Assembly (NCBI GenBank): GCA_964616465.1
Contig: CAZTTO010000022.1
Location: 1 to 53,009, forward strand
From: JAFLBI01 sp964616465
Lineage (GTDB): Bacteria; Bacteroidota; Bacteroidia; Chitinophagales; Chitinophagaceae
DNA length: 53,009 nt
Reading direction: 5' to 3'
Under the pieces are notes generated by a model that made no database searches, was not told where the DNA came from, and was given only the letters and a program-made list of their open reading frames with translations. This document shows, in pieces, positions 1-8,327 of this stretch (positions are counted from its first letter, which is position 1; every line of letters begins with the position of its first letter). The translations under genes and the position numbers were made by a program.

Positions 1-81
1 GGCATGCTGACCAAGGCGTCAGCATTCGAGTCCCGTCCGGTCCGCAAAAATGCCCCAAGAAATTGTGGCATTTTTTATTTT
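1..81 (+). repeat. Direct repeat copy A (tRNA 3' tail plus terminator), cut by window edge
   Basis: These 81 bases recur at 403-483 with one mismatch (T66 against G468), a period of 402 bp. The unit holds a hairpin (ATGCTGAC / GTCAGCAT), then TTCGAGT, CCCGT and CCGGTCC in the order of a tRNA T-loop, 3' T-stem and 3' acceptor strand, then a terminator-like hairpin at 47-76. The mismatch weakens the terminator stem in this copy. The left end of the repeat lies outside the window, so its full length is unknown. Confidence 0.9.
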
Positions 82-108
82 AGTATTATCAAGTTAGTTG
101 TTATTGTT

Positions 109-357
109 ATGGCATATTGGGTTTATATTCTGTATTCTGAGAGATGTGATCGCTATTATATTGGACAGACAAGTGATTTTGCTGAAAGATTGGCAAGGCA
201 CAATGCTGGAAAAGAGAAGGCTACAGCACCATTTGCACCATGGATAATATTTTGGAAAACTCGGAAATCGTCTAGGTCTGAAGCAATGATTTTGGAAAAA
301 AAATTGAAGAATTTGTCCAGAGATAGATTGAAGCGTTTTATGGAAAAGTATAAGTAA
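109..357 (+). CDS. GIY-YIG nuclease superfamily protein (82 aa)
   Basis: Small GIY-YIG domain protein. The GIY half appears as VYIL near the N-terminus and the YIG half as YYIGQT about ten residues later, followed by ERLARHN and a C-terminal EKKLKNLSR block typical of the short UvrC/YhbQ-like family common in Bacteroidota. I start at the ATG at 109 (MAYWVYIL), because the longer reading frame only adds translated repeat and terminator sequence. The family is a nuclease fold related to homing endonucleases; the role of these single-domain versions is not known. It sits between two copies of an 81-bp repeat carrying a tRNA tail, which suggests a small repeated or mobile unit. Confident in family, not in function. 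Confidence 0.85.
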   Translation: MAYWVYILYSERCDRYYIGQTSDFAERLARHNAGKEKATAPFAPWIIFWKTRKSSRSEAMILEKKLKNLSRDRLKRFMEKYK

Positions 358-369
358 AAGATTGAAGAT

Positions 370-446
370 ACGGGTGCCGACGATTCGCTGGATGCGAATG
401 TCGGCATGCTGACCAAGGCGTCAGCATTCGAGTCCCGTCCGGTCCG
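370..446 (+). pseudogene. tRNA 3'-end remnant (probably tRNA-Asp) with 52-bp insert in the T-arm
   Basis: ACGGG (370-374) can pair with CCCGT (434-438) as a tRNA T-stem, and TTCGAGT (427-433) is a standard T-loop. CCGGTCC (439-445) with G446 looks like the 3' acceptor strand and discriminator of a Bacteroidota tRNA-Asp. Between the 5' T-stem and the loop lie 52 extra bases (375-426) forming two hairpins. No D-arm or anticodon arm precedes it, so this is not a working tRNA. The Asp assignment is from memory of such ends and needs comparison with the intact gene. Confidence 0.55.
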
Positions 447-483
447 CAAAAATGCCCCAAGAAATTGGGGCATTTTTTATTTT
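403..483 (+). repeat. Direct repeat copy B (tRNA 3' tail plus terminator)
   Basis: Second copy of the 81-bp unit at 1-81, 80 of 81 bases identical. Its terminator stem (449-458 with 467-476) is perfect, unlike copy A. The bases just upstream (370-402), which copy A would also have if the window began earlier, complete the hairpin and T-stem pairing. Confidence 0.9.
448..478 (+). terminator. Rho-independent terminator after tRNA tail
   Basis: The stem AAAATGCCCC / GGGGCATTTT has an 8-nt loop and is followed by T residues. It fits the terminator of the ancestral tRNA transcript. The related hairpin at 47-76 has one stem mismatch. Confidence 0.75.
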
Positions 484-499
484 GGCTTGTCAGTTTTTT

Positions 500-523
500 A
501 AAGTTGCGGGTGCCGACAACTTT
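500..523. repeat. Inverted repeat with third CGGGTGCCGAC word
   Basis: AAAGTTG (500-506) and CAACTTT (517-523) form a perfect inverted repeat around CGGGTGCCGA. The word CGGGTGCCGAC (507-517) also occurs at 371-381, at the head of the tRNA-tail insert. I read this as the remnant of a further repeat unit that has lost its nuclease gene. The rest of 484-656 shows nothing I can support. Confidence 0.5.
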
Positions 524-656
524 TACAATAATTTACCAATATTCTCACCATATATGGATTTGTGTGATAATATTTATTTCAATAGTGTATTGCATTGAGT
601 TATCAAATTCTGAATTCAATCCTGTTCATTATACTAATAGAAACAAACTCTTAAAG

Positions 657-1868
657 CTAAGTTTTCCTTTTAAATCCTCTAATAGCCAGTCCTGCTGAAA
701 TTAGAGTGAGTATGCCTCCCAAAAGCATGGGCGCGCCTGGGAATTGAAAAGGGGCTGCTGGAGATGTGAAGTATGCAAACAATTGCGCCATCAGCAATGG
801 ACCTATAATTGCGGTTGCGCTCATCAGACTGGTTAGTCCACCTTGTAAAGCCCCTTGCTCACTAGGTGGAACTTGATTAGAAATAATTCCTTGTATGGAT
901 GGACCTGCTATACCCCCCATAGCATAAGGCAATAAAAAAGCAAACATCATCCAACTCTCAGTTGCCCATGCAAATCCCATAAAACCAATAGAATAAAACA
1001 AAAGTCCAATCCAAACCCCTTTTTCATGCCCAATTTTTGGGAGTATGATTCTTATTAGGCCACCTTGAACGCCACCAACAAGCAATCCAACGAACGCCAA
1101 TGAAATGCCTATCAGTTGTTCGCTCCAACCAAACTTGTACATGGTATAAAAATTCCAATTGCTCTGAACAGCATGTACCGCAATATAAATCAAGATTAAA
1201 GATGCAATAAGGGCACTAATCGAAGGATATTTAGTAAGTTGAAAAAAGCTGCCGAGTGGATTCGCTCTTTTCCAAGAAAATTTCCGCCTATTTGCTACTG
1301 CTAAAGACTCGGGTAAAATAAAGTAACCATACAGTGCATTCATTAAGCAAAGAGCAGCAGAAGCAAAAAATGGCATTCTCACTCCCCAGCCTGCTAAGAG
1401 TCCGCCTAACAAGGGACCAAGTATAAAGCCCAAACCAAAAGCTGCACCAATTAACCCAAAATTTTGTGCACGTTTTTCAGGACTACTAATATCCGCAATA
1501 TATGCAGAAGCAGTTGTGATACTCGCTCCAGTGAATCCAGCAATCATTCGACCTACAAATAGCCAGGCCAAACTAGGAGCAAGCGCTAAAAAGATATAGT
1601 CAATTCCAAATCCCAAAAGTGATAATAAAAGAATCGGTCTTCGGCCGTATTGATCACTTAAATTGCCAATTATAGGCGCACAAATGAATTGCATGATAGC
1701 ATAAGAAAAAGTCAGCCACCCAGCATACCGAGCAGCTTCACTCAATGTACCACCCATTAATGATTCAATGAGTTTCGGCATAACTGGAATAATAATTCCG
1801 AGTCCCATTACATCAATGAGAAGGGTAATAAAAATAAATCGAATTGCGGCGGGTCGTTGGGTTTGCAT
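657..1868 (-). CDS. TetA-like MFS drug:proton antiporter
   Basis: Twelve-helix major facilitator of the TCR/Tet branch, about 403 residues. The cytoplasmic loop motif between helices 2 and 3 is clear (GNLSDQYGRRP), and a GxLxGPxxGG-like motif follows in helix 5 (FILGPLLGG). The helix 1 region LIDVMGLGIIIPVMP is typical of the Tet family. I use the ATG at 1868 (MQTQRPAAIRF), since the 14 upstream residues look non-coding. The family exports small hydrophobic drugs in exchange for protons across the inner membrane. The substrate cannot be told from sequence, and many chromosomal Bacteroidota members are not tetracycline pumps. It is divergent from malQ. Confidence 0.85.
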   Translation of the reverse strand: MQTQRPAAIRFIFITLLIDVMGLGIIIPVMPKLIESLMGGTLSEAARYAGWLTFSYAIMQFICAPIIGNLSDQYGRRPILLLSLLGFGIDYIFLALAPSLAWLFVGRMIAGFTGASITTASAYIADISSPEKRAQNFGLIGAAFGLGFILGPLLGGLLAGWGVRMPFFASAALCLMNALYGYFILPESLAVANRRKFSWKRANPLGSFFQLTKYPSISALIASLILIYIAVHAVQSNWNFYTMYKFGWSEQLIGISLAFVGLLVGGVQGGLIRIILPKIGHEKGVWIGLLFYSIGFMGFAWATESWMMFAFLLPYAMGGIAGPSIQGIISNQVPPSEQGALQGGLTSLMSATAIIGPLLMAQLFAYFTSPAAPFQFPGAPMLLGGILTLISAGLAIRGFKRKT

Positions 1869-1999
1869 GATTCTGTTGCACAAATAAACGAAATATGTGT
1901 AGCCGTTCACCCTTTAAATCTAAACAATGTGTGTGTTTTACACATTAATCTTTATTTTTGAATTTCTAACAACCGACTTGTCCACGAAAATTCGCCAAC

Positions 2000-4903
2000 A
2001 TGTCTATACCAGTCCAGCAGGTGCAAGATCCTGCAATAGCGAAGTCGCCTGCCCCCCAAAAAAAGGCAGCCCCAGTTACCAAGAAAGTAGCTGCAAAAAA
2101 TACAAAGGCAACGGCAAAAAAAGCTGATGGATCAGCTGCTGTAAAAAAGACTACGAAGTCTGTTGCTTCCAAAAAGAAGTCCACACCAAGTGCTGTAAAA
2201 CTAATATTCCAACTTCGATTCAGCACCAATTTTGGTCAGTCGATTTTTATCACAGGCTCACATCCAAAATTAGGTGGCGGGGATGTATCACAAGCCCTTC
2301 CTCTTCAGTATTTTAATGATGAATTTTGGTATGTGGTTACAGAATGGCAGGCCAATGAAATTCCTTCCGAGCCTTTGACTTACAAATACGTTGTAAAAAA
2401 CAAAGATGGCAGCGAGACTACTGATTGGGGAAACGATAAAGTTATTTCGAGTGAATTATTTCAGCAAGAAGAATCGCTGGTTATAGATTCATGGAATCAT
2501 GCTGGTTATTTTGAAAATGCATTTTACACAGAGCCCTTTTTGAAAGTGTTGTTGAAGAAAAATGTACCTTCTAAAAAAGTGAAGGCCAATTCTAAAGCTA
2601 CACATGTTTTTCGCGTAAAGGCACCTTTATTGAAAGATGGGCAGTCGCTTTGTTTGTTAGGCAGCGATGAGTTATTAGGGGCTTGGAAAACTGACCAAGC
2701 TTTGCCTATGCAACTATCGGATAATCAGCTTTATTATGAGTTAGCCCTTGATTTATCGAAAGCTGTTTTTCCCTGCAGTTATAAATACGGGGTGAAGGAC
2801 GATAAGAATAATCAATGGCTTCAGTTTGAAGGTGGTGATAATAGGGTATTATACGATAGGGTTGGAAAAAATAAAAAGACTTTTCTCCAGGACGGATTTG
2901 CCATATTGCCCAATCAAGGTTTTAGGGCTTCGGGTGTAGCAATCCCGGTTTTCAGCCTACGCACAAAAGATGGCTGGGGAGTAGGCGAGTTTGCGGATAT
3001 TCCAAAACTTGTTGATTGGTGTGCCAGTATGGGTATTAAGCTCATTCAATTATTGCCTGTGAACGATACCATTGCAACTCATACCTATCTCGATTCCTAT
3101 CCTTATTCTGCAATTTCTGCCTTTGCTCTGCATCCTATGTATTTAAACTTGGAGGTTGCAACCGACAAAAAGCATGCTGCTTTACTGAAGCAATATTTAC
3201 CCAAGAAAGCTGAATTAAATGAACAGGATGCGGTTGATTACAATGGGGTTGTAGCTCTAAAAGTTGAGTATTTAAAAGCGTTGTACCCACTTCAAAAGGA
3301 AGCTATTTTTACTTCTGAAGGTTATAAAGAGTTCTTTTCACAAAACGAAAAATGGCTGGTACCATATGCAGTATATAGTTATCTAAAGGATAAATATAAA
3401 ACACCTGAGTTTTCAAAATGGCCTGAAAATCAGGCTTGTACAAGTGGTTTATTGAAGCAAATGACTAAGCCTTCATCGAAAGAGTTTGATGAAGTAGGAT
3501 TTTATTTTTTCACCCAGTATTTATTGCACGTACAGCTCAAGCAGGCGACCAGTTATGCACATGAGCATGGTGTGATTATGAAAGGAGATATTCCAATAGG
3601 GATTTCTAGAAATAGTGCAGATGCTTGGCAAGAACCAGAGTTGTATCATATGGATACACAGGCTGGTGCCCCGCCAGATGATTTTGCCATAAAGGGCCAA
3701 AATTGGGGTTTCCCAACTTATAATTGGCAAAAAATGCGCGAGAATGGGTTTGAGTGGTGGAAGCAGCGTTTTGGACAAATGAGTCATTATTTTGATGCAT
3801 TTCGTATTGATCACATACTTGGTTTCTTTAGAATATGGACCATTCCTTTACATGCAGTACAAGGGATATTAGGAAGGTTTGTTCCAGCAATTCCGGTAGA
3901 TGTTCAAGAATTGTATCACCGTGGTATTCATTTGCCCATAGAAAGACTTACTCGACCCTTTATTGCCGACTCTATTATTTGGGACTTATTTGCTGAAGAT
4001 CAAGAGTTTGTAAAGGCTACCTTTTTAGATAGTTTAGGCGAAGGAATGTATCAAATACGTCCAGATTTCAATACGCAACGAGCCGTTGAGGAATATTTTG
4101 TTGAAAACAACTTAATTAATTCAAAATCAAATCTTAAAGAAGGGTTATTTGATCTTATTTCTAATATCATTTTAATTGAGGAGCCGGGACAAGAAGGCAA
4201 AAAATTCCACTTTAGAATTTCCATGGAATCTACTTCTTCTTTCCGCTATTTAGATGTAGGAACTCAACATCAGTTAAAGGAGTTGTATGTTGATTATTAC
4301 TTCCGCAGGCAGGATGAGTTCTGGAGAACCGAAGCTATGCTCAAACTGCCAGCATTGAAGCAAGTCACTAATATGCTGATTTGTGGGGAAGATTTAGGTA
4401 TGGTTCCTGCTTGTGTACCCGATGTGATGCGTCAGTTAGGATTACTCAGCTTGGAAATTCAGCGTATGCCAAAAGATCCTAAGCGTACTTTTTTCCATCC
4501 AAATGATGCGCCTTATCTCAGTGTTGTTACTCCTTCCACCCACGATATGAGTACTATTAGAGGTTGGTGGGAAGAAGACAGGCAGAAAACCCAGCAATTT
4601 TTCAATTTTGAGCTCGGTCAATGGGGAGAAGCACCTGCATTTTGTGAGGACTGGATCAACAAGGGTATAGTCATGCAGCATTTATATTCACCAGCTATGT
4701 GGGCAATATTTCAACTGCAAGACCTCATGGGGATGGATGCTAAGTTAAGAAGAGAGAACCCGAATGATGAACGCATTAATGTGCCTGCTAATCCTAAGCA
4801 CTATTGGCAGTACAGGATGCATATATCGCTGGAAGATCTGATGTTAGAAAAGGAATTCAATACCCAGTTGAAGCAGTTGATTGCTGATAGCGGGAGGGCT
4901 TAA
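2000..4903 (+). CDS. malQ: 4-alpha-glucanotransferase, DPE2-like, with two CBM20 domains
   Basis: Transfers glucan segments between maltodextrins or glycogen (GH77), in the cytoplasm. The first 70 residues are a low-complexity Lys/Ala-rich stretch. Two CBM20 starch-binding domains follow: about 75-175 (QLRFSTNFGQSIFITGSHP) and about 200-300 (VKAPLLKDGQSLCLLGS). The GH77 barrel starts near 310 (GVAIPVFSLRTKDGWGVGEF), with FDAFRIDHILGFFRIW and GEDLGMVP as catalytic-region motifs and STHDMSTIRGWW near the end. The length (967) and two CBM20 domains match plant DPE2 rather than the ~500-residue enterobacterial MalQ. The Lys/Ala-rich N-terminus is unusual and could be a nucleic-acid or polyanion-binding tail. 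Confidence 0.93.
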   Translation: MSIPVQQVQDPAIAKSPAPQKKAAPVTKKVAAKNTKATAKKADGSAAVKKTTKSVASKKKSTPSAVKLIFQLRFSTNFGQSIFITGSHPKLGGGDVSQALPLQYFNDEFWYVVTEWQANEIPSEPLTYKYVVKNKDGSETTDWGNDKVISSELFQQEESLVIDSWNHAGYFENAFYTEPFLKVLLKKNVPSKKVKANSKATHVFRVKAPLLKDGQSLCLLGSDELLGAWKTDQALPMQLSDNQLYYELALDLSKAVFPCSYKYGVKDDKNNQWLQFEGGDNRVLYDRVGKNKKTFLQDGFAILPNQGFRASGVAIPVFSLRTKDGWGVGEFADIPKLVDWCASMGIKLIQLLPVNDTIATHTYLDSYPYSAISAFALHPMYLNLEVATDKKHAALLKQYLPKKAELNEQDAVDYNGVVALKVEYLKALYPLQKEAIFTSEGYKEFFSQNEKWLVPYAVYSYLKDKYKTPEFSKWPENQACTSGLLKQMTKPSSKEFDEVGFYFFTQYLLHVQLKQATSYAHEHGVIMKGDIPIGISRNSADAWQEPELYHMDTQAGAPPDDFAIKGQNWGFPTYNWQKMRENGFEWWKQRFGQMSHYFDAFRIDHILGFFRIWTIPLHAVQGILGRFVPAIPVDVQELYHRGIHLPIERLTRPFIADSIIWDLFAEDQEFVKATFLDSLGEGMYQIRPDFNTQRAVEEYFVENNLINSKSNLKEGLFDLISNIILIEEPGQEGKKFHFRISMESTSSFRYLDVGTQHQLKELYVDYYFRRQDEFWRTEAMLKLPALKQVTNMLICGEDLGMVPACVPDVMRQLGLLSLEIQRMPKDPKRTFFHPNDAPYLSVVTPSTHDMSTIRGWWEEDRQKTQQFFNFELGQWGEAPAFCEDWINKGIVMQHLYSPAMWAIFQLQDLMGMDAKLRRENPNDERINVPANPKHYWQYRMHISLEDLMLEKEFNTQLKQLIADSGRA

Positions 4904-4988
4904 CCTCATTTTTACACTATGTGAAAATTATCTGTACCTACATGCAGTATGGTATAGTTCTTGTACATTTACGGCAAACCTAACAATC

Positions 4989-5795
4989 ATGTCATTTGCT
5001 GAAGGTAAAGTCGTTGTAATTACAGGTGGATCAGACGGAATTGGAAAAGCTCTGGTAGAAACATTTTTACTAGCTGGCGCGAACGTTGCCACTTGTGGTA
5101 GAAATTACGATAAGCTCTATTCATTACAAAAGCAGTTCCCAGGGAAAAAACTATTTATCCATACAGCCGATGTAAGCAAAGAGCAGGAATGTGCCCTATT
5201 CATAGAAAAAGTGGTGCAAGCTTATGGAACCATTCACATGCTCATTAACAACGCGGGGATTTCTATGCGCTCTTTGGTACAAGACGTGTCAATAGATACA
5301 CTCAAACAGGTTATGGATATTAACTTTTGGGGAACTGTATTTTGCACCAAGTATGCCCTTCCTTATATCCAAAAAAATAATGGTATTGTGGTAGGAGTCT
5401 CGTCCATTGCAGGTTACCGTGGTTTGCCAGGAAGAAGTGCATATTCAGCATCTAAGTTTGCTGTAAATGGCTGGTTAGAAGCTTTAAGAACAGAATTACT
5501 AGATAGTGGAACCCATGTTATGTGGGTTTGTCCAGGTTTCACTACATCCAATATTAGAAATGCCGCTTTAGATAAAGATGCCCGCCCGCAAGGCGAAGGG
5601 AAAATGGATGAAGGAAGCATGATGAGTGCAGAAGAGTGTGCAGAGCATATTTACAAAGCAATGGAAAAACGTAAGAGAACATTAGTGCTTACATTTACTG
5701 GAAAACGTACTGTTTTTCTGAATAAATTCTTTCCTGGATTAGCAGATAAATTGGTTAGAAATTTTTTCTTCAAAAATGGTGAATTGGTGAAATAG
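4989..5795 (+). CDS. Short-chain dehydrogenase/reductase (SDR)
   Basis: Classical SDR of 268 residues. The Rossmann cofactor motif TGGSDGIG lies near the N-terminus, NNAGIS in the middle, and the catalytic Ser (VGVSSIAGYRG) and YSASK pair follow. The arrangement and the long C-terminal part resemble 3-ketodihydrosphingosine-reductase-like SDRs, but the substrate is not decided by sequence. I use the ATG at 4989 (MSFAEGKVVVITGG), because an in-frame upstream extension would nearly reach malQ and shows no family similarity. The word TACATTTA shortly upstream of the ATG is close to a -7 box, so it may have its own promoter. Confidence 0.85.
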   Translation: MSFAEGKVVVITGGSDGIGKALVETFLLAGANVATCGRNYDKLYSLQKQFPGKKLFIHTADVSKEQECALFIEKVVQAYGTIHMLINNAGISMRSLVQDVSIDTLKQVMDINFWGTVFCTKYALPYIQKNNGIVVGVSSIAGYRGLPGRSAYSASKFAVNGWLEALRTELLDSGTHVMWVCPGFTTSNIRNAALDKDARPQGEGKMDEGSMMSAEECAEHIYKAMEKRKRTLVLTFTGKRTVFLNKFFPGLADKLVRNFFFKNGELVK

Positions 5796-5824
5796 AATTA
5801 CCCAAAGCTGCGTTAGTAAAAGGC

Positions 5825-6688
5825 ATGCCCGTTATAACGCTGAATACTGATTTTGGAGAGCAAGACTTTCTTGTAGGTGCAATGAAAGGCCAGTTGGTGT
5901 CTAAATTACCTGGCTGTCAGTTTGTGGATATTACCCACCAGCTTCCTCGATCTAATTATATGCAGGCAGGTTATATGTGTGCCCATGCATTTCAGTATTA
6001 TCCACCTCAATCCATCCATCTTGTCTTAGTTAATTTTTTTGATTCAAGTTCAAATCGTTTTTTAGTCACTAAAGTTGGATCACAATGGATCATTTGTCCA
6101 GATAATGGCATCTTACTTTTTTTAGTTCCTCAATTAGAAGAGGATGTGTATTGCTTTGATTATGATAGAGGTCTTTCTATGTTGGAAATAACCGCATCCA
6201 TGTTAAACTCAATTCAAAATTGGGTCATTGCAATGGGGCATCCAAAGGATTTTTTTAGTGTATGTAAAGACTTTATAAGTCAAAATCCTTTACGACCAAC
6301 TTCTGGTTCGGATTGGATAGATTGTCATGTCATTTATGTAGACAAGTTTGAAAATGTGGTAGTGAACCTTCAAAAAGAGGAGTTTGAACGTGTTCGACAG
6401 GGTAGAGCATTTAGAATTGATTTCCATAAAGCGGAAAACCTTACTACAATTAGTCATAACTACAGCGAAGTTGATTTGCACTCTACTTTAGCTTGGTTCA
6501 ATTCTGCGGGTTATTTAGAAATAGCCATTAACGGCGGTAATATGGCTGGCCTATTTGGCTTGCAGGGATATGATCAGAAGAAAGAAGAAGCTATAAAAAA
6601 GTATATCCAGCCTGATGCTAAAAAGCGAGACTCATCGTCTGGACAGCAAGACTATATCTATACAAAAGTCAGGATATTTTTTTCCTGA
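5825..6688 (+). CDS. SAM hydroxide adenosyltransferase family (DUF62) protein
   Basis: 287 residues of the SAM-dependent chlorinase/fluorinase/hydroxide adenosyltransferase family. The start ITLNTDFGEQDFLVGAMKG, then FVDITHQLP and CPDNGILLFLV, are family landmarks. Bacterial DUF62 enzymes hydrolyse S-adenosylmethionine to adenosine and methionine. Where most members carry a VDPGVGT-type segment, this protein reads LVNFFDSSSNRF, so the active-site region has diverged and activity is uncertain. It lies 29 bp after the SDR gene and may be co-transcribed. Confidence 0.75.
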   Translation: MPVITLNTDFGEQDFLVGAMKGQLVSKLPGCQFVDITHQLPRSNYMQAGYMCAHAFQYYPPQSIHLVLVNFFDSSSNRFLVTKVGSQWIICPDNGILLFLVPQLEEDVYCFDYDRGLSMLEITASMLNSIQNWVIAMGHPKDFFSVCKDFISQNPLRPTSGSDWIDCHVIYVDKFENVVVNLQKEEFERVRQGRAFRIDFHKAENLTTISHNYSEVDLHSTLAWFNSAGYLEIAINGGNMAGLFGLQGYDQKKEEAIKKYIQPDAKKRDSSSGQQDYIYTKVRIFFS

Positions 6689-6716
6689 TTTAGCAGACTC
6701 AATTTAACGTATGGGG

Positions 6717-6748
6717 TTTTGCTGTCTGAATTTTCGGTGCTACTTTCG
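6717..6748 (+). promoter_or_regulatory. Bacteroidota-type promoter for lpdA
   Basis: TTTTG (6717-6721) and TACTTTCG (6741-6748) are separated by 19 bp, matching the phylum's -33 TTTG and -7 TAnnTTTG layout with one mismatch. The lpdA ATG is at 6796. Confidence 0.45.
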
Positions 6749-6795
6749 CACCCGGTATTTTGATGGATACCATAAACTCTAAAATCTTGTAACCA

Positions 6796-8205
6796 ATGGC
6801 ATATGATGTAATTGTTTTAGGTAGCGGTCCAGGTGGATATCCTGCTGCAATCCGCGCTTCTCAACTTGGCTTTAAAGTGGCAATTGTTGAAAAGGAAAGC
6901 TTAGGAGGCGTTTGTTTAAACTGGGGTTGTATTCCTACAAAAGCTCTTTTAAAGAGTGCTCAGGTTTACGAATACTTAAAGCATGCACAATCTTATGGTT
7001 TGCAAGTTCAAGGAGTTGCACATGATTTTGGAGCAGTGGTAAAAAGAAGTCGCGGTGTTGCTGATAAAATGAGCAAAGGAGTTCAATTCTTAATGAAGAA
7101 GAACAAGATTGATGTGGTGATGGGTTATGGAAAAATTGCTGGAAGAGGCAAGGTAGAAGTAACTGCAGCCGATGGAAGTAAACAAATAGTTGAAGGTAAA
7201 TACATCATTATTGCAACTGGTGGTAGAAGTCGTGAGCTTCCTAACTTGAAGCAAGACGGCCAAAAAATTATTGGATACCGGGAAGCAATGGTGTTACCTA
7301 GTCAGCCTTCTTCAATGATCGTAGTAGGCAGTGGTGCGATAGGGGTAGAATTTGCTTATTTCTACAATAGTATGGGCACAAAGGTTACCATTGTTGAATA
7401 TTTACCAAGAATAGTTCCCGTAGAAGATGAAGATATCTCTAAAGAACTTGAAAAACAATACAAAAAGCAGGGCATTAATATAATGACCAACGCTTCTGTG
7501 GAATCTGTTGATACAAGTGGATCAGGTGTACGTGCACAGGTAAAGCTTCAAGATGGATCTACTACCACAGTAGAAGCAGATATCTTATTGAGTGCGGTAG
7601 GTGTTGTTGCCAATATCGAGAATATTGGATTAGAAGAAAATGGCATTCAAACAGATAAAGGAAAGATTGTTGTTGACAAGTATTATCAAACCTCTGTTCC
7701 TGGTATTTATGCAATTGGAGATGCAACACCGGGACAAGCTTTGGCACACGTAGCAAGTAAAGAAGGTATCAATGCAGCTGAGCACATTGCTTATATGGAG
7801 AAAAAACATCACCATGCGCCTGAAGCAATGGATTATGGGAATATTCCTGGGTGTACTTATTGCATACCAGAAATTGCCTCAGTGGGTATGACAGAAAAAG
7901 CAGCTAAAGAAGCGGGCTATGAAGTAAAAGTGGGTAAATTCCCATTCATGGCAAGTGGTAAAGCTTCTGCATCTGGTAATACAGATGGTTTTGTAAAAGT
8001 GATTTATGATGCGAAATATGGTGAATTCTTAGGCTGCCACATGATTGGAACTAATGTAACTGAGATGATTGCAGAAGCAGTTGTTGCAAGAAAATTAGAA
8101 ACTACTGCTCATGAAATCCTGAATGCAGTTCACCCGCACCCAACAATGAGTGAAGCACTGAAGGAAGCTACAGCGGCTGCTTTTGGAGAAGCGATTGATA
8201 TTTAA
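6796..8205 (+). CDS. lpdA: Dihydrolipoamide dehydrogenase (E3)
   Basis: FAD- and NAD-dependent E3 subunit of 2-oxoacid dehydrogenase complexes, 469 residues, cytoplasmic. It reoxidises dihydrolipoamide. Visible features are the FAD-binding GSGPGGYPAA at the N-terminus, the redox-active disulfide C40-LNWG-C45, a second dinucleotide fold at VVGSGAIGVEF, the FAD motif GIYAIGDAT and the C-terminal HPHPTMSE with the catalytic His-Glu pair. No E1 or E2 gene is nearby. A promoter lies upstream and a terminator downstream, so it is probably a single-gene unit. Confidence 0.97.
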   Translation: MAYDVIVLGSGPGGYPAAIRASQLGFKVAIVEKESLGGVCLNWGCIPTKALLKSAQVYEYLKHAQSYGLQVQGVAHDFGAVVKRSRGVADKMSKGVQFLMKKNKIDVVMGYGKIAGRGKVEVTAADGSKQIVEGKYIIIATGGRSRELPNLKQDGQKIIGYREAMVLPSQPSSMIVVGSGAIGVEFAYFYNSMGTKVTIVEYLPRIVPVEDEDISKELEKQYKKQGINIMTNASVESVDTSGSGVRAQVKLQDGSTTTVEADILLSAVGVVANIENIGLEENGIQTDKGKIVVDKYYQTSVPGIYAIGDATPGQALAHVASKEGINAAEHIAYMEKKHHHAPEAMDYGNIPGCTYCIPEIASVGMTEKAAKEAGYEVKVGKFPFMASGKASASGNTDGFVKVIYDAKYGEFLGCHMIGTNVTEMIAEAVVARKLETTAHEILNAVHPHPTMSEALKEATAAAFGEAIDI

Positions 8206-8236
8206 TTGGTTAGATTTTAATACGATTTTTATTTAT

Positions 8237-8260
8237 AAGGCCTCATTTGAGGCCTTTTTT
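8237..8260 (+). terminator. Rho-independent terminator of lpdA
   Basis: Stem AAGGCCTCA (8237-8245) pairs with TGAGGCCTT (8248-8256), with a T run to 8260. Confidence 0.85.
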
Positions 8261-8327
8261 AGTTTTATTTAATTTAAGGTGGGGCTTGTTTGTGGTAACT
8301 TTATACATTAACTAATGACTGTTCGTA

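Noticed and set aside
156..473. 105-residue reading frame on the minus strand
   Set aside because: It is antisense to the GIY-YIG gene and the tRNA-tail repeat, and its product is only translated repeat sequence.
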